Source: an uncultured Kiritimatiellota bacterium (lineage in GTDB: Bacteria; Verrucomicrobiota; Kiritimatiellia; RFP12; DVOR01). From it: a DNA stretch of 64,000 nucleotides. Position numbers and translations under genes: made by a program. Shown here piece by piece: positions 35,865 through 44,385 of the stretch. The stretch lies in NCBI GenBank assembly GCA_944389945.1, contig CALXOF010000007.1:97892-161891 (forward strand). Direction: 5' to 3'. The notes beneath the pieces are model-generated. The model worked only from the letters and a program-made list of their open reading frames with translations. It was not told where the DNA came from and made no database searches. Numbering within the stretch: the stretch's first letter is position 1; the number at the start of each line of letters is the position of its first letter.

Positions 35865-35961
35865 TTCTTCACCTCAAATCTGTATCCCCAAAGCCAAAAC
35901 AGAGTCATTCAACCACTGAACGCAGAGGTGGCCAGCGTAGTAATGGCCTCCTTTTCTCATG

Positions 35962-36792
35962 CTAAAATCCGCAATTAGAGAGGGGCAACCACCATCCGGA
36001 GGCGGTTCGATTCAACAATCCAAATTGCCAAAGTTGTCCCCACTTGTACTCATCGCTCACGAACTTTAAATTTACATTGAGCAACCCCAATTGAATAAGA
36101 TTGATTTTCTGATAGTCTTCCTCATCGACCTGTACATTTATCAGGCCCACTTGTCCTCCCCAATAACCCTCTCCGAGCACATTGCACCCAGTGACATTAT
36201 AAATGCCAACTTGAAGCAAACTTCGGATGGCGGAATTGATCCCACCCACCTGAACCCAATATCCAGCGCCTAAATTGATTGCACCAAGCTCCAGACCGCC
36301 ACCCTCTGAAAGGGTGACTCGACTACCCCAAAGACCTGTCACAAGTCCAATCATTATACCATGGACTTCTCGTCCGCCGACCAAACCACCGACCAACACG
36401 CCATCAACATCTTCTCCGCCGACCAATCCGCCGACCAACACGCCATCGACTTCCCTTGCTCCGAGAGCCAACACGCCTAGTCCCACCCCTTGCAAGTAGT
36501 GTGAATCTGAAAGAAGACAGAGACGTAATCCTTGATGCACCAGCTCACACTTAGGGTTCGCTTGATCACCCCATTCACACGAAAAAAGTGACACGCATGC
36601 ACCGCGATGAATCGCTTTTATCCCTTTCCTATAATCCTCCTCCTCGCCCGTATCACCTGCGACAGAACGAGCGGACAAATCAAGGACAATCCCTGTTTTA
36701 ACGGATGTTTCCCTCTGGCTTGCCCCACCTTGGCATCCACATGCCACCAAAGCAAAAACGACACCTACAATCACAATCTTTGGAAGTTTCAT
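35962..36792 (-). CDS. Putative lipoprotein with LA_2272-like surface repeats
   Basis: A 276-residue lipoprotein: signal peptide with lipobox (VACGC), then a central run of Gly/Val repeats (DGVLVGGLVGGEDVDGVLVG and relatives) and further units of the form VQVGGIN, LLQVGIYN, GQVGLIN and IQLGLLN. These resemble the GLxxGLxN repeats of LA_2272-type surface proteins, predicted to form a beta-solenoid. The start at 36792 places the signal peptide at the N-terminus. The function is unknown; surface exposure is likely. Confidence 0.6.
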   Translation of the reverse strand: MKLPKIVIVGVVFALVACGCQGGASQRETSVKTGIVLDLSARSVAGDTGEEEDYRKGIKAIHRGACVSLFSCEWGDQANPKCELVHQGLRLCLLSDSHYLQGVGLGVLALGAREVDGVLVGGLVGGEDVDGVLVGGLVGGREVHGIMIGLVTGLWGSRVTLSEGGGLELGAINLGAGYWVQVGGINSAIRSLLQVGIYNVTGCNVLGEGYWGGQVGLINVQVDEEDYQKINLIQLGLLNVNLKFVSDEYKWGQLWQFGLLNRTASGWWLPLSNCGF

Positions 36793-36854
36793 AAGGGATT
36801 CCTTTGTCGTTCGTACCTTTTGCGTTTGCACTCATCAATAAGGACATTCACTCG

Positions 36855-37730
36855 TTATTGTCCGGCGTTGTCCACAATTTCAAATAGCCGTATGGTTGAA
36901 TTGTGAAACCCCTTTACGATGAGCAAGATGCATGGGGAAATAGAAGGTTCGTAGGCGAAGAAATACTGGTCGCCAGCGAATTCTTGCCTATAAAGAGGAT
37001 TAAAATAAATTGTTTCCAAAGATTCGTCACAGATGGCCAGATAACTGCGTGCAGGATAGTACGTTCTCAGCAAAAAATAAAAGTGTCTTCCCGTAGCATT
37101 GTTGGCGTCTTTTATTGCAAAAGCGGTAAACGTTGCCGCTCTTGCAAAGGAAAATGTATACGAATCATTTGTAGAGAAAAGCGTGGCTTTTCCCGTTCGA
37201 TGACGCGTTCGTATATCATACCGTATATTGTTTAGTGACAGATTTGGTTGAACAGAGGTTGAGGCTGTATAGGGAATAATATGTTGTGAGTCCTTCCAAC
37301 GAACCTCCAACTGTTTTTTATTCACATACTGATCTTCGAAACAACCAATCGCCTCCCCTTCACGAAGAAAGAGGTTGTACCAATCACATGGAGGATGCTC
37401 AAAACACTCTCCAACGCAAGGCGTAAGGTCGAATGGGGCCGCGACCATATCAGTGTTCCATACACAATGGTACCCTCTCACATAGGGCTCCCCTGAAAGG
37501 CACACGGGCCTGCGCGTTCCATCGATATCCTTATTGATCAAAAGGAATGTCCCATCCAGAACACATGCGCCAACAGGGTGTATATCCATGCTTTTCTTAA
37601 TCTCACGTAAAGAAAAGTCTTCATCTCCAAAGGTACGATCCCACTCCTGAATAGAAGGCCCCGTGTTATAGCATCCTCCACCCAACACCAATATCGTCAG
37701 TTGGAAAACCGGAAACAGAAACCATTTCAT
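36855..37730 (-). CDS. Putative lipoprotein, cluster member 5
   Basis: A 291-residue protein with signal peptide and lipobox (LGGGC, about residue 20). The mature part is unrecognised, with aromatic-rich strands (PYVRGYHCVWN, HFYFLLRTYYPARSYLAICD) and a C-terminal FHNSTIRLFEIVDNAGQ. It is the first gene of the lipoprotein cluster and has the palindrome-array gap upstream. The start at 37730 is the ATG opening the signal peptide. Confidence 0.5.
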   Translation of the reverse strand: MKWFLFPVFQLTILVLGGGCYNTGPSIQEWDRTFGDEDFSLREIKKSMDIHPVGACVLDGTFLLINKDIDGTRRPVCLSGEPYVRGYHCVWNTDMVAAPFDLTPCVGECFEHPPCDWYNLFLREGEAIGCFEDQYVNKKQLEVRWKDSQHIIPYTASTSVQPNLSLNNIRYDIRTRHRTGKATLFSTNDSYTFSFARAATFTAFAIKDANNATGRHFYFLLRTYYPARSYLAICDESLETIYFNPLYRQEFAGDQYFFAYEPSISPCILLIVKGFHNSTIRLFEIVDNAGQ

Positions 37731-37947
37731 TGCTTTTTCACTTCCTTTCTTCGTTCTGACACTCAGCGTCAAACTCCGTGTATGGACCACCACTTACGTT
37801 TCCCTTTCCATTTACGGGATTAGTTTATCCCATCCCGCGCCACCCCGTCAAGCGGCGAATATTGGTTTGGAGCGTTTTATTGCATGAAAGGTTTCACAGA
37901 TTGAAACAGCGATAAGGCGATTCCAACCGAAAGGACCAACAGTTTCT

Positions 37948-38108
37948 GAGAGACTCCCTAAAGGCCTTTCGCGAGACCCTTAAGGGTTCGAGGCGAGACC
38001 CTATAGTGGTCCGAGGTCAACCACTATAGTGGTCGGGGGTCGACCCCTATAGTGGTCCATAGCGAGACCCTATAGTGGTCCAGAAAGGGACCTTTAGAGG
38101 ACGCTTGG
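37948..38108 (+). repeat. Palindrome array with 23-bp period, longest copy
   Basis: CTATAG cores begin at 38001, 38024, 38047 and 38070, exactly 23 bases apart. CCCTTAAGGG (37977-37986) lies one unit to the left, a degenerate CCCTAAAGG one further left, and CCTTTAGAGG (38091-38100) one unit to the right. Typical units are GACCCTATAGTGGTC and ACCACTATAGTGGT. That makes about seven units. Confidence 0.85.
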
Positions 38109-38131
38109 AAAGGATGGTAAACACTACCTTT

Positions 38132-38168
38132 GAGGGCTCCCTCTTGGAGGAGGGAGCCCTCATCTTTT
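38132..38168 (-). terminator. Terminator of the TIR-SPFH operon
   Basis: GAGGGCTCCCTC (38132-38143) and GAGGGAGCCCTC (38150-38161) form a perfect 12-bp stem with a 6-base loop, 26 bases beyond the last stop codon of the operon. Short T-runs flank it on both strands. Confidence 0.8.
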
Positions 38169-38194
38169 AAGGCATAAACGGAAGCGAAGGCTTT

Positions 38195-38884
38195 TTAGGC
38201 TTTTGTCCGCTTGCACAGCGCGTTGCGGGCACCCAACGTGGCGCGGAAGGCTTCGCTGGCCGCGGGGATAGTCGCCCAATCGGCGGCGGCGACACGTTCA
38301 CCAAGGCTGTTGAGTGCGGTGGTCAGCTCGACCTCGATGGTTTGGGTGGCCTCGGTCGGGATGGGGTCGCTAAAGCGGAGCGCCTCGGAGAGTTCTTCCA
38401 GTGCCTGCCGCGCGGTGGGGTCTGTGCAACGCGCGACCAGCATCTGCGCCTGGGCGCGAAGGTCACGGATGGGAGAGGCCTGGGTGGTGAGCTGAATATC
38501 CTGCTTATCCAACGTCTCAGCAACGGCCTTGGCCGGGATGGCCAGGCAACCATACGCGACAAAGAGAAGGAGGTAGGCACAAACAATCACGCTCATGGCC
38601 AAATGCGCCTGGAAGGCCATGACAAGCAAACTCAAGAGAATCTGCAAGCCCAGATAAAGAAGACTCCACCGCAGAAGTGCGACACCATAGAGCTGCCGAC
38701 GCGGGTCTTTGGACGCATTGAGGAAGGTCACGCCGACCACACCGACCACGGCAAAGACCGCGGCGGTGACGACATAGGAGATCCAGAAAGCGCAGGTGGT
38801 GTCAAAGCAGAGGAAGGCGATGGCGGAATAGCCCACAAAGAGGAGGCCCAGCCAAAGCAATCCGTAACGGGAAAAAGTGTTCAT
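38195..38884 (-). CDS. Membrane protein, last gene of the TIR-SPFH operon
   Basis: A 229-residue protein with four predicted membrane helices in the first 125 residues (about 8-28, 33-54, 68-90, 95-117) and a soluble C-terminal half rich in helix-forming residues. No family is recognised. AAGGAG precedes the ATG and only 16 bases separate it from the SPFH gene. A membrane partner for the SPFH protein is the simplest reading. Confidence 0.65.
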   Translation of the reverse strand: MNTFSRYGLLWLGLLFVGYSAIAFLCFDTTCAFWISYVVTAAVFAVVGVVGVTFLNASKDPRRQLYGVALLRWSLLYLGLQILLSLLVMAFQAHLAMSVIVCAYLLLFVAYGCLAIPAKAVAETLDKQDIQLTTQASPIRDLRAQAQMLVARCTDPTARQALEELSEALRFSDPIPTEATQTIEVELTTALNSLGERVAAADWATIPAASEAFRATLGARNALCKRTKA

Positions 38885-38900
38885 GGCAGTCTCCTTTCAA

Positions 38901-40727
38901 TTAGGGACGCGTTTGTCCACACTCGGGGCAAAACTTGGCCGTCAACCCCTTGGCGCCGCACTTCGGGCAATCCCAGGTGGCATCCGGCATGGACCTCGGC
39001 GTGCCGCATTCGGGGCAGAACTTCGCGGTGAGGCCCTTCGCACCACACTTCGGGCAATCCCACGTCGCAGGCTCGGGACGCTTCTCGCCGCACTCGGGGC
39101 AAAACTTGGCCGTCAATGCCTTGGCGCCGCACTTTGGGCAATCCCAGGTGGTGCCCGGCGTGGGCTTCGGCATGCCGCACTCGGGACAGAACTTTGCGGT
39201 GAGTCCCTTTGCACCGCACTTCGTGCAGTCCCACGTATCGGGAGAGGCGCCGCCCATGGCCCCACCCATCGCCTGGAAGGCGGGAGCGGTGGCCTGTTGG
39301 GTGGCCTGCATGATGGGGCCCATAACGCCCATGGCCACGCCCAATGCCGCCATGTCACCGATGGGCGAAGCTCCACCGCCGCTTCCGCCGCCACCACCAC
39401 CGGGCAGACCATGTTTCAAGGCCTGTAGGCCCACCTGGCGTTGGGTCTCCTGTTGATAGGTATAGCCCTGCATCCGCATCTTCTCGGCCTCCGCGGCAGC
39501 CATGCGGCGCAAGGCCTCGGCCTCGCCGCCGGCCTCGATAGCGCGAATCTGCGCCTTGGCCTCGGCTTCAACAAACATGCGCTGAGCCTTGGCTTCGGCC
39601 TCGCGCTTGCGGATTTCCTCCTCGCGCACTTTGAGATAGAGGTCCGCATGCTGCTGACGCAGACGCTGCCAGTTGGGGTCATCGTCCGGCGTGAGGACGC
39701 GACTGACCATGAACTCGGAGATTTCGACACCGAACTTGGCAAGCTCTGCGTTGATATCCGCCTGCAAAGCGGTGGAAAGCTCCGCCAGACGTTCATCAAT
39801 CTCCAGGACGTTAATGGCGCTCGCCTTGATGCACCGGGCCAGACCGCTCTTCACCTGCGTCATGACCATGGCGCGGAAGTAGCCCTTGCCGTTGCCTAGC
39901 CCCAAGAGCTGATCGCCGGAGAGCTCACGCCCCGTGCCGATGACCTTGAGGAGGAGTTTACGCCCATTCGTCACATGCAGATTGAATTCGCCGCTAGCCC
40001 CCAGCTCGATATGAAGTCCGGAGGAGGGATCGAAGAGACGCACTTTGCTGTCGGTGCCCCACTTCAAGCCCAGAATCGTCGCAAGATTGACGAAGTAGAC
40101 CTCGGCATGGAACATCTCACCGTTCGTGACGTTGGGCGCACCGACCTTGCCAACTAGCGGCAGACGTTGCGTCTCGAGCGTGTGACGGCCCGGGCCGAAG
40201 GTGTCCAGCGCCTGGCCATCACGGAAGAAGATGGCCTCCTGGCTCTCATGCACGATGAGCTGCGAACCGTAGACAAAGTCCTCCAGCGGGTGCTTCCACA
40301 CCAGCGTCTCCTGCGGTCCCTCAAACTTCAGCACCGCGGGACGATCGTTGGCCTTGGCCCGCGCCAACGCCTGCTCCACATCAGTCTCATGCCCGCAAAG
40401 CGGACAGATAGCCGTGACGGAATCCTTTTCGGCACTCAGCGTCAGCCCACATTGCTCGCAAGGAATGTTCACAAAGCGTTGCTGCTGGGTCGGCGTGTTG
40501 ACGGGATGCCCGCAAACTGGGCAGGTCGCCTTCTCGCCCTTGGTTTGGTCGAAGACCACCTCATTGCCGCAGTGCTCGCACTTCCGGCTCGACAGCTTCT
40601 CCGTCTTCACGTCGATGACATAACCGCAACTGCACGTCAGTTGCTTCGTCCCGAACAGCCCGCCCAGAAACGTCTTGGCCTGGACATACTTCCCGCAGTT
40701 GGGACACTCAATCGCGAACGTCGCCAT
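38901..40727 (-). CDS. SPFH/band-7 protein flanked by zinc ribbons
   Basis: A 608-residue protein. The N-terminus carries three Cys-rich zinc-ribbon modules (about 1-120; CPNCG/CSCG, CEHCG/CPVCG, CEQCG/CPLCG). An SPFH (YdjI/virion-core-like) domain covers about 135-360, with a helical stretch rich in Glu/Ala/Arg (about 365-425), a glycine-rich linker, and then four tandem zinc ribbons WDCPKCGAKxLTAKFCPECG at the C-terminus (about 495-608). In Bacillus subtilis the related YdjI works with a zinc-ribbon membrane protein to bring PspA to membranes, so a membrane-platform or envelope-stress role is plausible. AAGGAG precedes the ATG. Confidence 0.85.
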   Translation of the reverse strand: MATFAIECPNCGKYVQAKTFLGGLFGTKQLTCSCGYVIDVKTEKLSSRKCEHCGNEVVFDQTKGEKATCPVCGHPVNTPTQQQRFVNIPCEQCGLTLSAEKDSVTAICPLCGHETDVEQALARAKANDRPAVLKFEGPQETLVWKHPLEDFVYGSQLIVHESQEAIFFRDGQALDTFGPGRHTLETQRLPLVGKVGAPNVTNGEMFHAEVYFVNLATILGLKWGTDSKVRLFDPSSGLHIELGASGEFNLHVTNGRKLLLKVIGTGRELSGDQLLGLGNGKGYFRAMVMTQVKSGLARCIKASAINVLEIDERLAELSTALQADINAELAKFGVEISEFMVSRVLTPDDDPNWQRLRQQHADLYLKVREEEIRKREAEAKAQRMFVEAEAKAQIRAIEAGGEAEALRRMAAAEAEKMRMQGYTYQQETQRQVGLQALKHGLPGGGGGGSGGGASPIGDMAALGVAMGVMGPIMQATQQATAPAFQAMGGAMGGASPDTWDCTKCGAKGLTAKFCPECGMPKPTPGTTWDCPKCGAKALTAKFCPECGEKRPEPATWDCPKCGAKGLTAKFCPECGTPRSMPDATWDCPKCGAKGLTAKFCPECGQTRP

Positions 40728-40738
40728 AACGTCTCTCC

Positions 40739-41092
40739 TTATTTCTCCGAGGCCGCCCGCTGAATTTCCTCATTCGTGAACCCAAGCCGACGGTGGACCT
40801 TGTTCAACATGTCCGTCTTGAGCACCACGGCGGAATCTTCGTTCGTCGCCTTTAGATAGGCTTCGATGGCGGAGGCGCGGTTTGTCATCCACTGTGCGAC
40901 TTCAATCATGCGCACATGCTTTTTAATTTTCCGGACCTTCGCACCCTTGCCAAAGAACAAGAACCAGAGGAGAACAAGGAGCAGAATGCCCAGGATTGCC
41001 CCGAGAATGTACTCCAAAAACCAGATAATCAACCCAATGGCAATAAGTCCGAGGCACCCTGACGCCATGTTTGAATCGTCGCTAGAAGACAT
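40739..41092 (-). CDS. Small membrane protein of the TIR-SPFH operon
   Basis: A 117-residue protein with a glycine- and leucine-rich membrane region (about 10-42, probably two helices) and a cytoplasmic C-terminus of about 70 residues (VRKIKKHVRMIEVAQWMT onward). No family is recognised. AAGGAG lies 8 bases before the ATG. The gaps to its neighbours are 16 and 11 bases, which makes co-expression with the TIR and SPFH proteins near certain. Confidence 0.65.
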   Translation of the reverse strand: MSSSDDSNMASGCLGLIAIGLIIWFLEYILGAILGILLLVLLWFLFFGKGAKVRKIKKHVRMIEVAQWMTNRASAIEAYLKATNEDSAVVLKTDMLNKVHRRLGFTNEEIQRAASEK

Positions 41093-41108
41093 CTTTGCGC
41101 TCCTTTCC

Positions 41109-43658
41109 TCAATCACCAATCCGAGAGGTCACCAATGCGTAGAACTCTTCATTGGAGAGCTTGGCTTTCCGTGCCAACAGATCGATTTGGTTTTTCCACC
41201 CTGCGATTCGACTCCTCAAGTCTGCGATGGTCGACCGCACTTTATTCTCCTGGCGCGGGCCGAGTTTTTTCAGCGAGATACGTTTGGAGGCAAAGGCCTG
41301 ACGAACACGGGGGTGAGTGGAGAGCAGCGTGCCATCTTCTTGGATGGCGACCGAATAGTGCGGGCCCGCGATGACCGCAACGCAGTTTTCCCACTTGGAG
41401 ACCTCGCACTGTTTGGAGTTGTTGTCCCCAACCGCGAGGACGCGGCCATCCGCGGTCAGCGCAAGGAGGTGACGGTCGCCCGCCGAAATGGCCGCGATGC
41501 ACTCCCCTTCCCACGCCGAAATGTCCGGAGCCTTTCCTTTAACGCTCACCCGGCCATCATCATCCAGCCACGCGTAGAAATTCGCGCCCACGGCACCCAT
41601 GCGGATGTCATGCTTGACGTGGACGGTGTTATCGCCGACGATATAGGCATAGCCGACGTCTTGGATGTCCTTGACGATGGCCCCGTATTGCCCGGCATAG
41701 AGTTGAGACAGGTACGACGGACGTTTTTGGGGCGGCGGCGGCAGGCGGGACCACTGCCTGGCACCCTCGTTGAACGATGCCACGCTCCGGTTTTCGATGT
41801 CCACCGCATAGAGCTTTGTGCCGCCCACGGCCAAACGGCCGATAATGCCGTCAAGGAAAGGTAACGACCGCCCGCAACGGGTGGTTCCATCGACATCAAG
41901 CTTGACGAGACGCTCGCCCATGTAGACAGCCTGAAGGCAATTCTCGGTCGTCGTCTGCGGCGTCTCGGCAAGGAGCGACACATCGGTCAACGAGCCATCG
42001 GCCACCGACACGAAATGACTCTTGCCGGCGAAGAGGCAGCGGGGTGCCAGCATGGCGATGTTGTGCCGTTCCTGCCATTGCTTCATCATGGCGAATTCAG
42101 TCGCAAACATCGTGTCACGCTCTTGGACGCGGGCCTTCCACGCGCGAGCACGCTCATCAAGGAGGTTTTGGATTTCAGCCACGCGAAGACGCCGCTCCTC
42201 GAAACAGGCTTTCGTTTTGGCCCACTCCGCATCTTCCACGTGCTTCCGTTCTTCGAGAATCCCATCAATCCACGCCTTCAGGTCGTCCTTTGCATAGTAA
42301 CAGAGCGACTTGAAGTTCGAGGAGACAATGCAATTACGGGCGCGACGGTCAATCATGGCGCCTGCGCGCTCTTCTTGCTCCAACGTTTTCAAGAGTTGCT
42401 TCAGCTCTTGCCCTTCTTGCAACGTGATGTTTTCGGACGCCACCGCCCGTTTGATTTGCTCGTGCAGTCCATGATTGCCGGCGGCCTCCGCCGTCAGACG
42501 AGTGGCCGTATTCTTTGTGTCTCGCAAAAGCTGTTCGAATTGCTCGCGCGAATTGCTTTGCATCTCTGCCATCACCAATCCAAGATAAGCCTCCGGCAAT
42601 TCTGGTTGGACGTTGATGACTTGATCGTAAAGCTCACTGGCCTTCTTCCAGTTACCGAAACGCAACTCGTTTTCGGCACGCTTCATCAGAGAGCCCACGG
42701 TCGCTGTGGCGGCGGCCATCGTTTGCGGCATCGCCTGCTGTTCGGGTTGCGCGCGAAGGAATTTCTTCAGCGAACGCACCAAATCGTCCTGCGCGCCGGG
42801 TTCGCCAAGATTCGCGCATTCATAGCGGATAAAACGGTCCGGCAAATCCTCTGGTCCCATATTCTTAATGCACGGGACAAAGCGGCGCTTGGTCTTGGGA
42901 TCGCCGGCCATGAGGGTCAGATAACGGCTCCATTCGTTCTTCACCCACGTGGCATCGATGTGCGCCCGCGAAGTCGCCACCACCAACATCACCTTGGCGG
43001 AGTGCAACGCGGCGAAGATATAGGGTTCGTATTCCTCGCCGCTGTATTCCTTAAGCGACTCACGCGCGAAGAAGACCTTGAACCCGGCCTCGGTCAAATC
43101 ATCATAGAGGCTTCCGGCCAGTTCACTGTCCAACGTGCGCCGACGAGAGAGGTCACCCTCCTCGCTCTCTTTATAGCAGATAAAGACATCCACAGGCTGG
43201 GCCTGCTTGGCCTTTGCGGCCACATCCTTACGGAGCTTTTCCAAAGCCTCGGCATCTTGTTGGTAGACGACCTTTGTACGGCCATCTGCGTACCTCAAAG
43301 CCTCAACGTAATTTTCGCTCTCGTGAATGGGCGTGTAACTGAGACGATGGCAGGTCGGGACGTGCCGTTCGGTCCCCGGGTCCACCACGTATTCTATGCC
43401 ATACTCGCAAAGCAACAACCCCCAATAAGCTTCGGCCTGGGTGGAATCCTCTTGGAGAATGGCTTCATAAAGTCCAGCGGCCTTATCAAAGGCGTTTTTG
43501 AGGCGGAAACCATTCGCACGGACAAAGAGCCCCTGTAAGTGCTCGTCCTGAGCAGAAGGAAGCGTTTGCGTCGATCCGCAATACTCGCACGTCGCGAGGG
43601 TATCTCCCTCCTTGACTGACAACTCTCCACCGCACTGTTTGCACTGAAAGACAATCAC
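41109..43658 (-). CDS. TIR-domain protein with zinc ribbon and RCC1-like repeats
   Basis: An 849-residue protein. It starts with a zinc ribbon (Cys6, Cys9, Cys24, Cys27), then a helical tetratricopeptide-like stretch (about 40-90). A TIR domain covers about 156-300, with DVFICYKES (157-165), FFARESLKEYSGEEYEPYIF (196-215) and TWVKNEWSRY (237-246). Glu200 sits where NAD-cleaving TIR domains such as SARM1 have the catalytic Glu. A long helical region follows (about 310-540), then beta-propeller-like repeats of RCC1 type, for example ISAGDRHLLALTADGRVLAV (about 540-800). Translation starts at GTG with no strong ribosome site. It heads a four-gene operon. A TIR NADase sensor or effector is inferred. 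Confidence 0.85.
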   Translation of the reverse strand: MIVFQCKQCGGELSVKEGDTLATCEYCGSTQTLPSAQDEHLQGLFVRANGFRLKNAFDKAAGLYEAILQEDSTQAEAYWGLLLCEYGIEYVVDPGTERHVPTCHRLSYTPIHESENYVEALRYADGRTKVVYQQDAEALEKLRKDVAAKAKQAQPVDVFICYKESEEGDLSRRRTLDSELAGSLYDDLTEAGFKVFFARESLKEYSGEEYEPYIFAALHSAKVMLVVATSRAHIDATWVKNEWSRYLTLMAGDPKTKRRFVPCIKNMGPEDLPDRFIRYECANLGEPGAQDDLVRSLKKFLRAQPEQQAMPQTMAAATATVGSLMKRAENELRFGNWKKASELYDQVINVQPELPEAYLGLVMAEMQSNSREQFEQLLRDTKNTATRLTAEAAGNHGLHEQIKRAVASENITLQEGQELKQLLKTLEQEERAGAMIDRRARNCIVSSNFKSLCYYAKDDLKAWIDGILEERKHVEDAEWAKTKACFEERRLRVAEIQNLLDERARAWKARVQERDTMFATEFAMMKQWQERHNIAMLAPRCLFAGKSHFVSVADGSLTDVSLLAETPQTTTENCLQAVYMGERLVKLDVDGTTRCGRSLPFLDGIIGRLAVGGTKLYAVDIENRSVASFNEGARQWSRLPPPPQKRPSYLSQLYAGQYGAIVKDIQDVGYAYIVGDNTVHVKHDIRMGAVGANFYAWLDDDGRVSVKGKAPDISAWEGECIAAISAGDRHLLALTADGRVLAVGDNNSKQCEVSKWENCVAVIAGPHYSVAIQEDGTLLSTHPRVRQAFASKRISLKKLGPRQENKVRSTIADLRSRIAGWKNQIDLLARKAKLSNEEFYALVTSRIGD

Positions 43659-43907
43659 AGGTAGCCAACTTTCACGTTTCTTTCCCTAGTGAGGCGGCGG
43701 AAGGATGGGGAAAGAAAGCGTCCTCCCGCCAAATCACTTCGGGGGCCCTGCTACAAGCCTGAAAGAGTGTGTTGGGGAGAGGACGCAAAACGACCGCCGA
43801 TGAGTACCGGCGTTGTTCTGCGGCCCGCCAAGCAACGACTCTTTCGTGTGAAACATACCAAGTTTCCGAAGTTCGTTACCTTGCGTGTCGCGCAAGTTGT
43901 ATGCAGG

Positions 43908-44080
43908 TATAATAGCACAAACCCGGCTTGACGGACAAGTCCCGCGCTTTCAGTTAGTCGTGCTCAAGGAAGTTTTTCCGCGAAGCCAATCTTGCGTGGA
44001 TACCCTGTGGGTTCCATCGCTCCCATTGGTCGAGTCGCCCTTGGGATTCCCACGCTATCGCGCCCAGTAAAAAGCCGTAC
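43908..44080 (+). ncRNA. Possible structured RNA of about 160 nt
   Basis: TATAAT (43908-43913) is followed by CGGCTT (43924-43929), which can pair with AAGCCG (44072-44077). Between them, GCGTGG (43994-43999) pairs with CCACGC (44050-44055) and TCCCA (44021-44025) with TGGGA (44042-44046). The closing stem, asymmetric loops and distal hairpin resemble the 6S RNA plan, but no conserved sequence block confirms this. Confidence 0.3.
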
Positions 44081-44128
44081 AGAGAGAAAGGAACGGTTGT
44101 TCTGTATCAGCAGGAATCAAGGTCATCG

Positions 44129-44222
44129 AATGATAGGCCTGAATGAAGGCGTATCATGTTAAAAGTAGAAGGATTGTAACCCTTTTAGAATGCGCTAATG
44201 ACAGGTCTTTGGCAAGGGTGCG
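44129..44222 (-). repeat. Paired-box repeat, copy C (inverted)
   Basis: AATGATAGGCC (44129-44139) and AATGACAGGTC (44197-44207) are inverted boxes 68 bases apart. The flanking TTTGGCAAGGGTGCGTGTG matches the complement of the copy at 55.3 kb. Confidence 0.7.
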
Positions 44223-44385
44223 TGTGGGGCGCCTACGTGCCCCTGAGAACGGAGCGCCCGGCTGATTGGAAGCTACCGACGTTTAAGCACCCCCAAAGGC
44301 CTCACAGGAGATGCAGGAGCGCCCTTGCGGGTGACAGGCGAAGACCTTGCCAAACTTCTAAGCCTCCAAGCCTCTAAACTTCCAC

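Larger units (their letters stand above)
37731..38194. other. Gene-free gap with palindrome array and terminator
   Basis: These 464 bases lie between the start of the lipoprotein cluster and the end of the TIR-SPFH operon, both on the minus strand. They hold the longest palindrome array (37948-38108) and a strong terminator (38132-38168). No coding region is seen. Confidence 0.6.
43659..44385. other. Gene-free gap of 727 bases
   Basis: No credible protein gene is found; an 80-codon frame at 43689-43931 has no ribosome site or family. The gap holds a -10-like box, a possible structured RNA (about 43920-44080), and paired-box repeat copy C (44129-44222). Confidence 0.55.

Noticed and set aside
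37948..38108. CRISPR array
   Set aside because: Repeats are continuous with a 23-bp period, leaving no room for unique spacers, and no cas gene is near.
43689..43931. 80-codon plus-strand frame upstream of the TIR operon
   Set aside because: No ribosome site, no recognisable motif, and it overlaps a promoter-like box at its end.
44006..44022. tRNA T-arm-like stretch near GGGTTCCATCGCTCCC
   Set aside because: No acceptor stem, D-arm or anticodon arm can be fitted around it.
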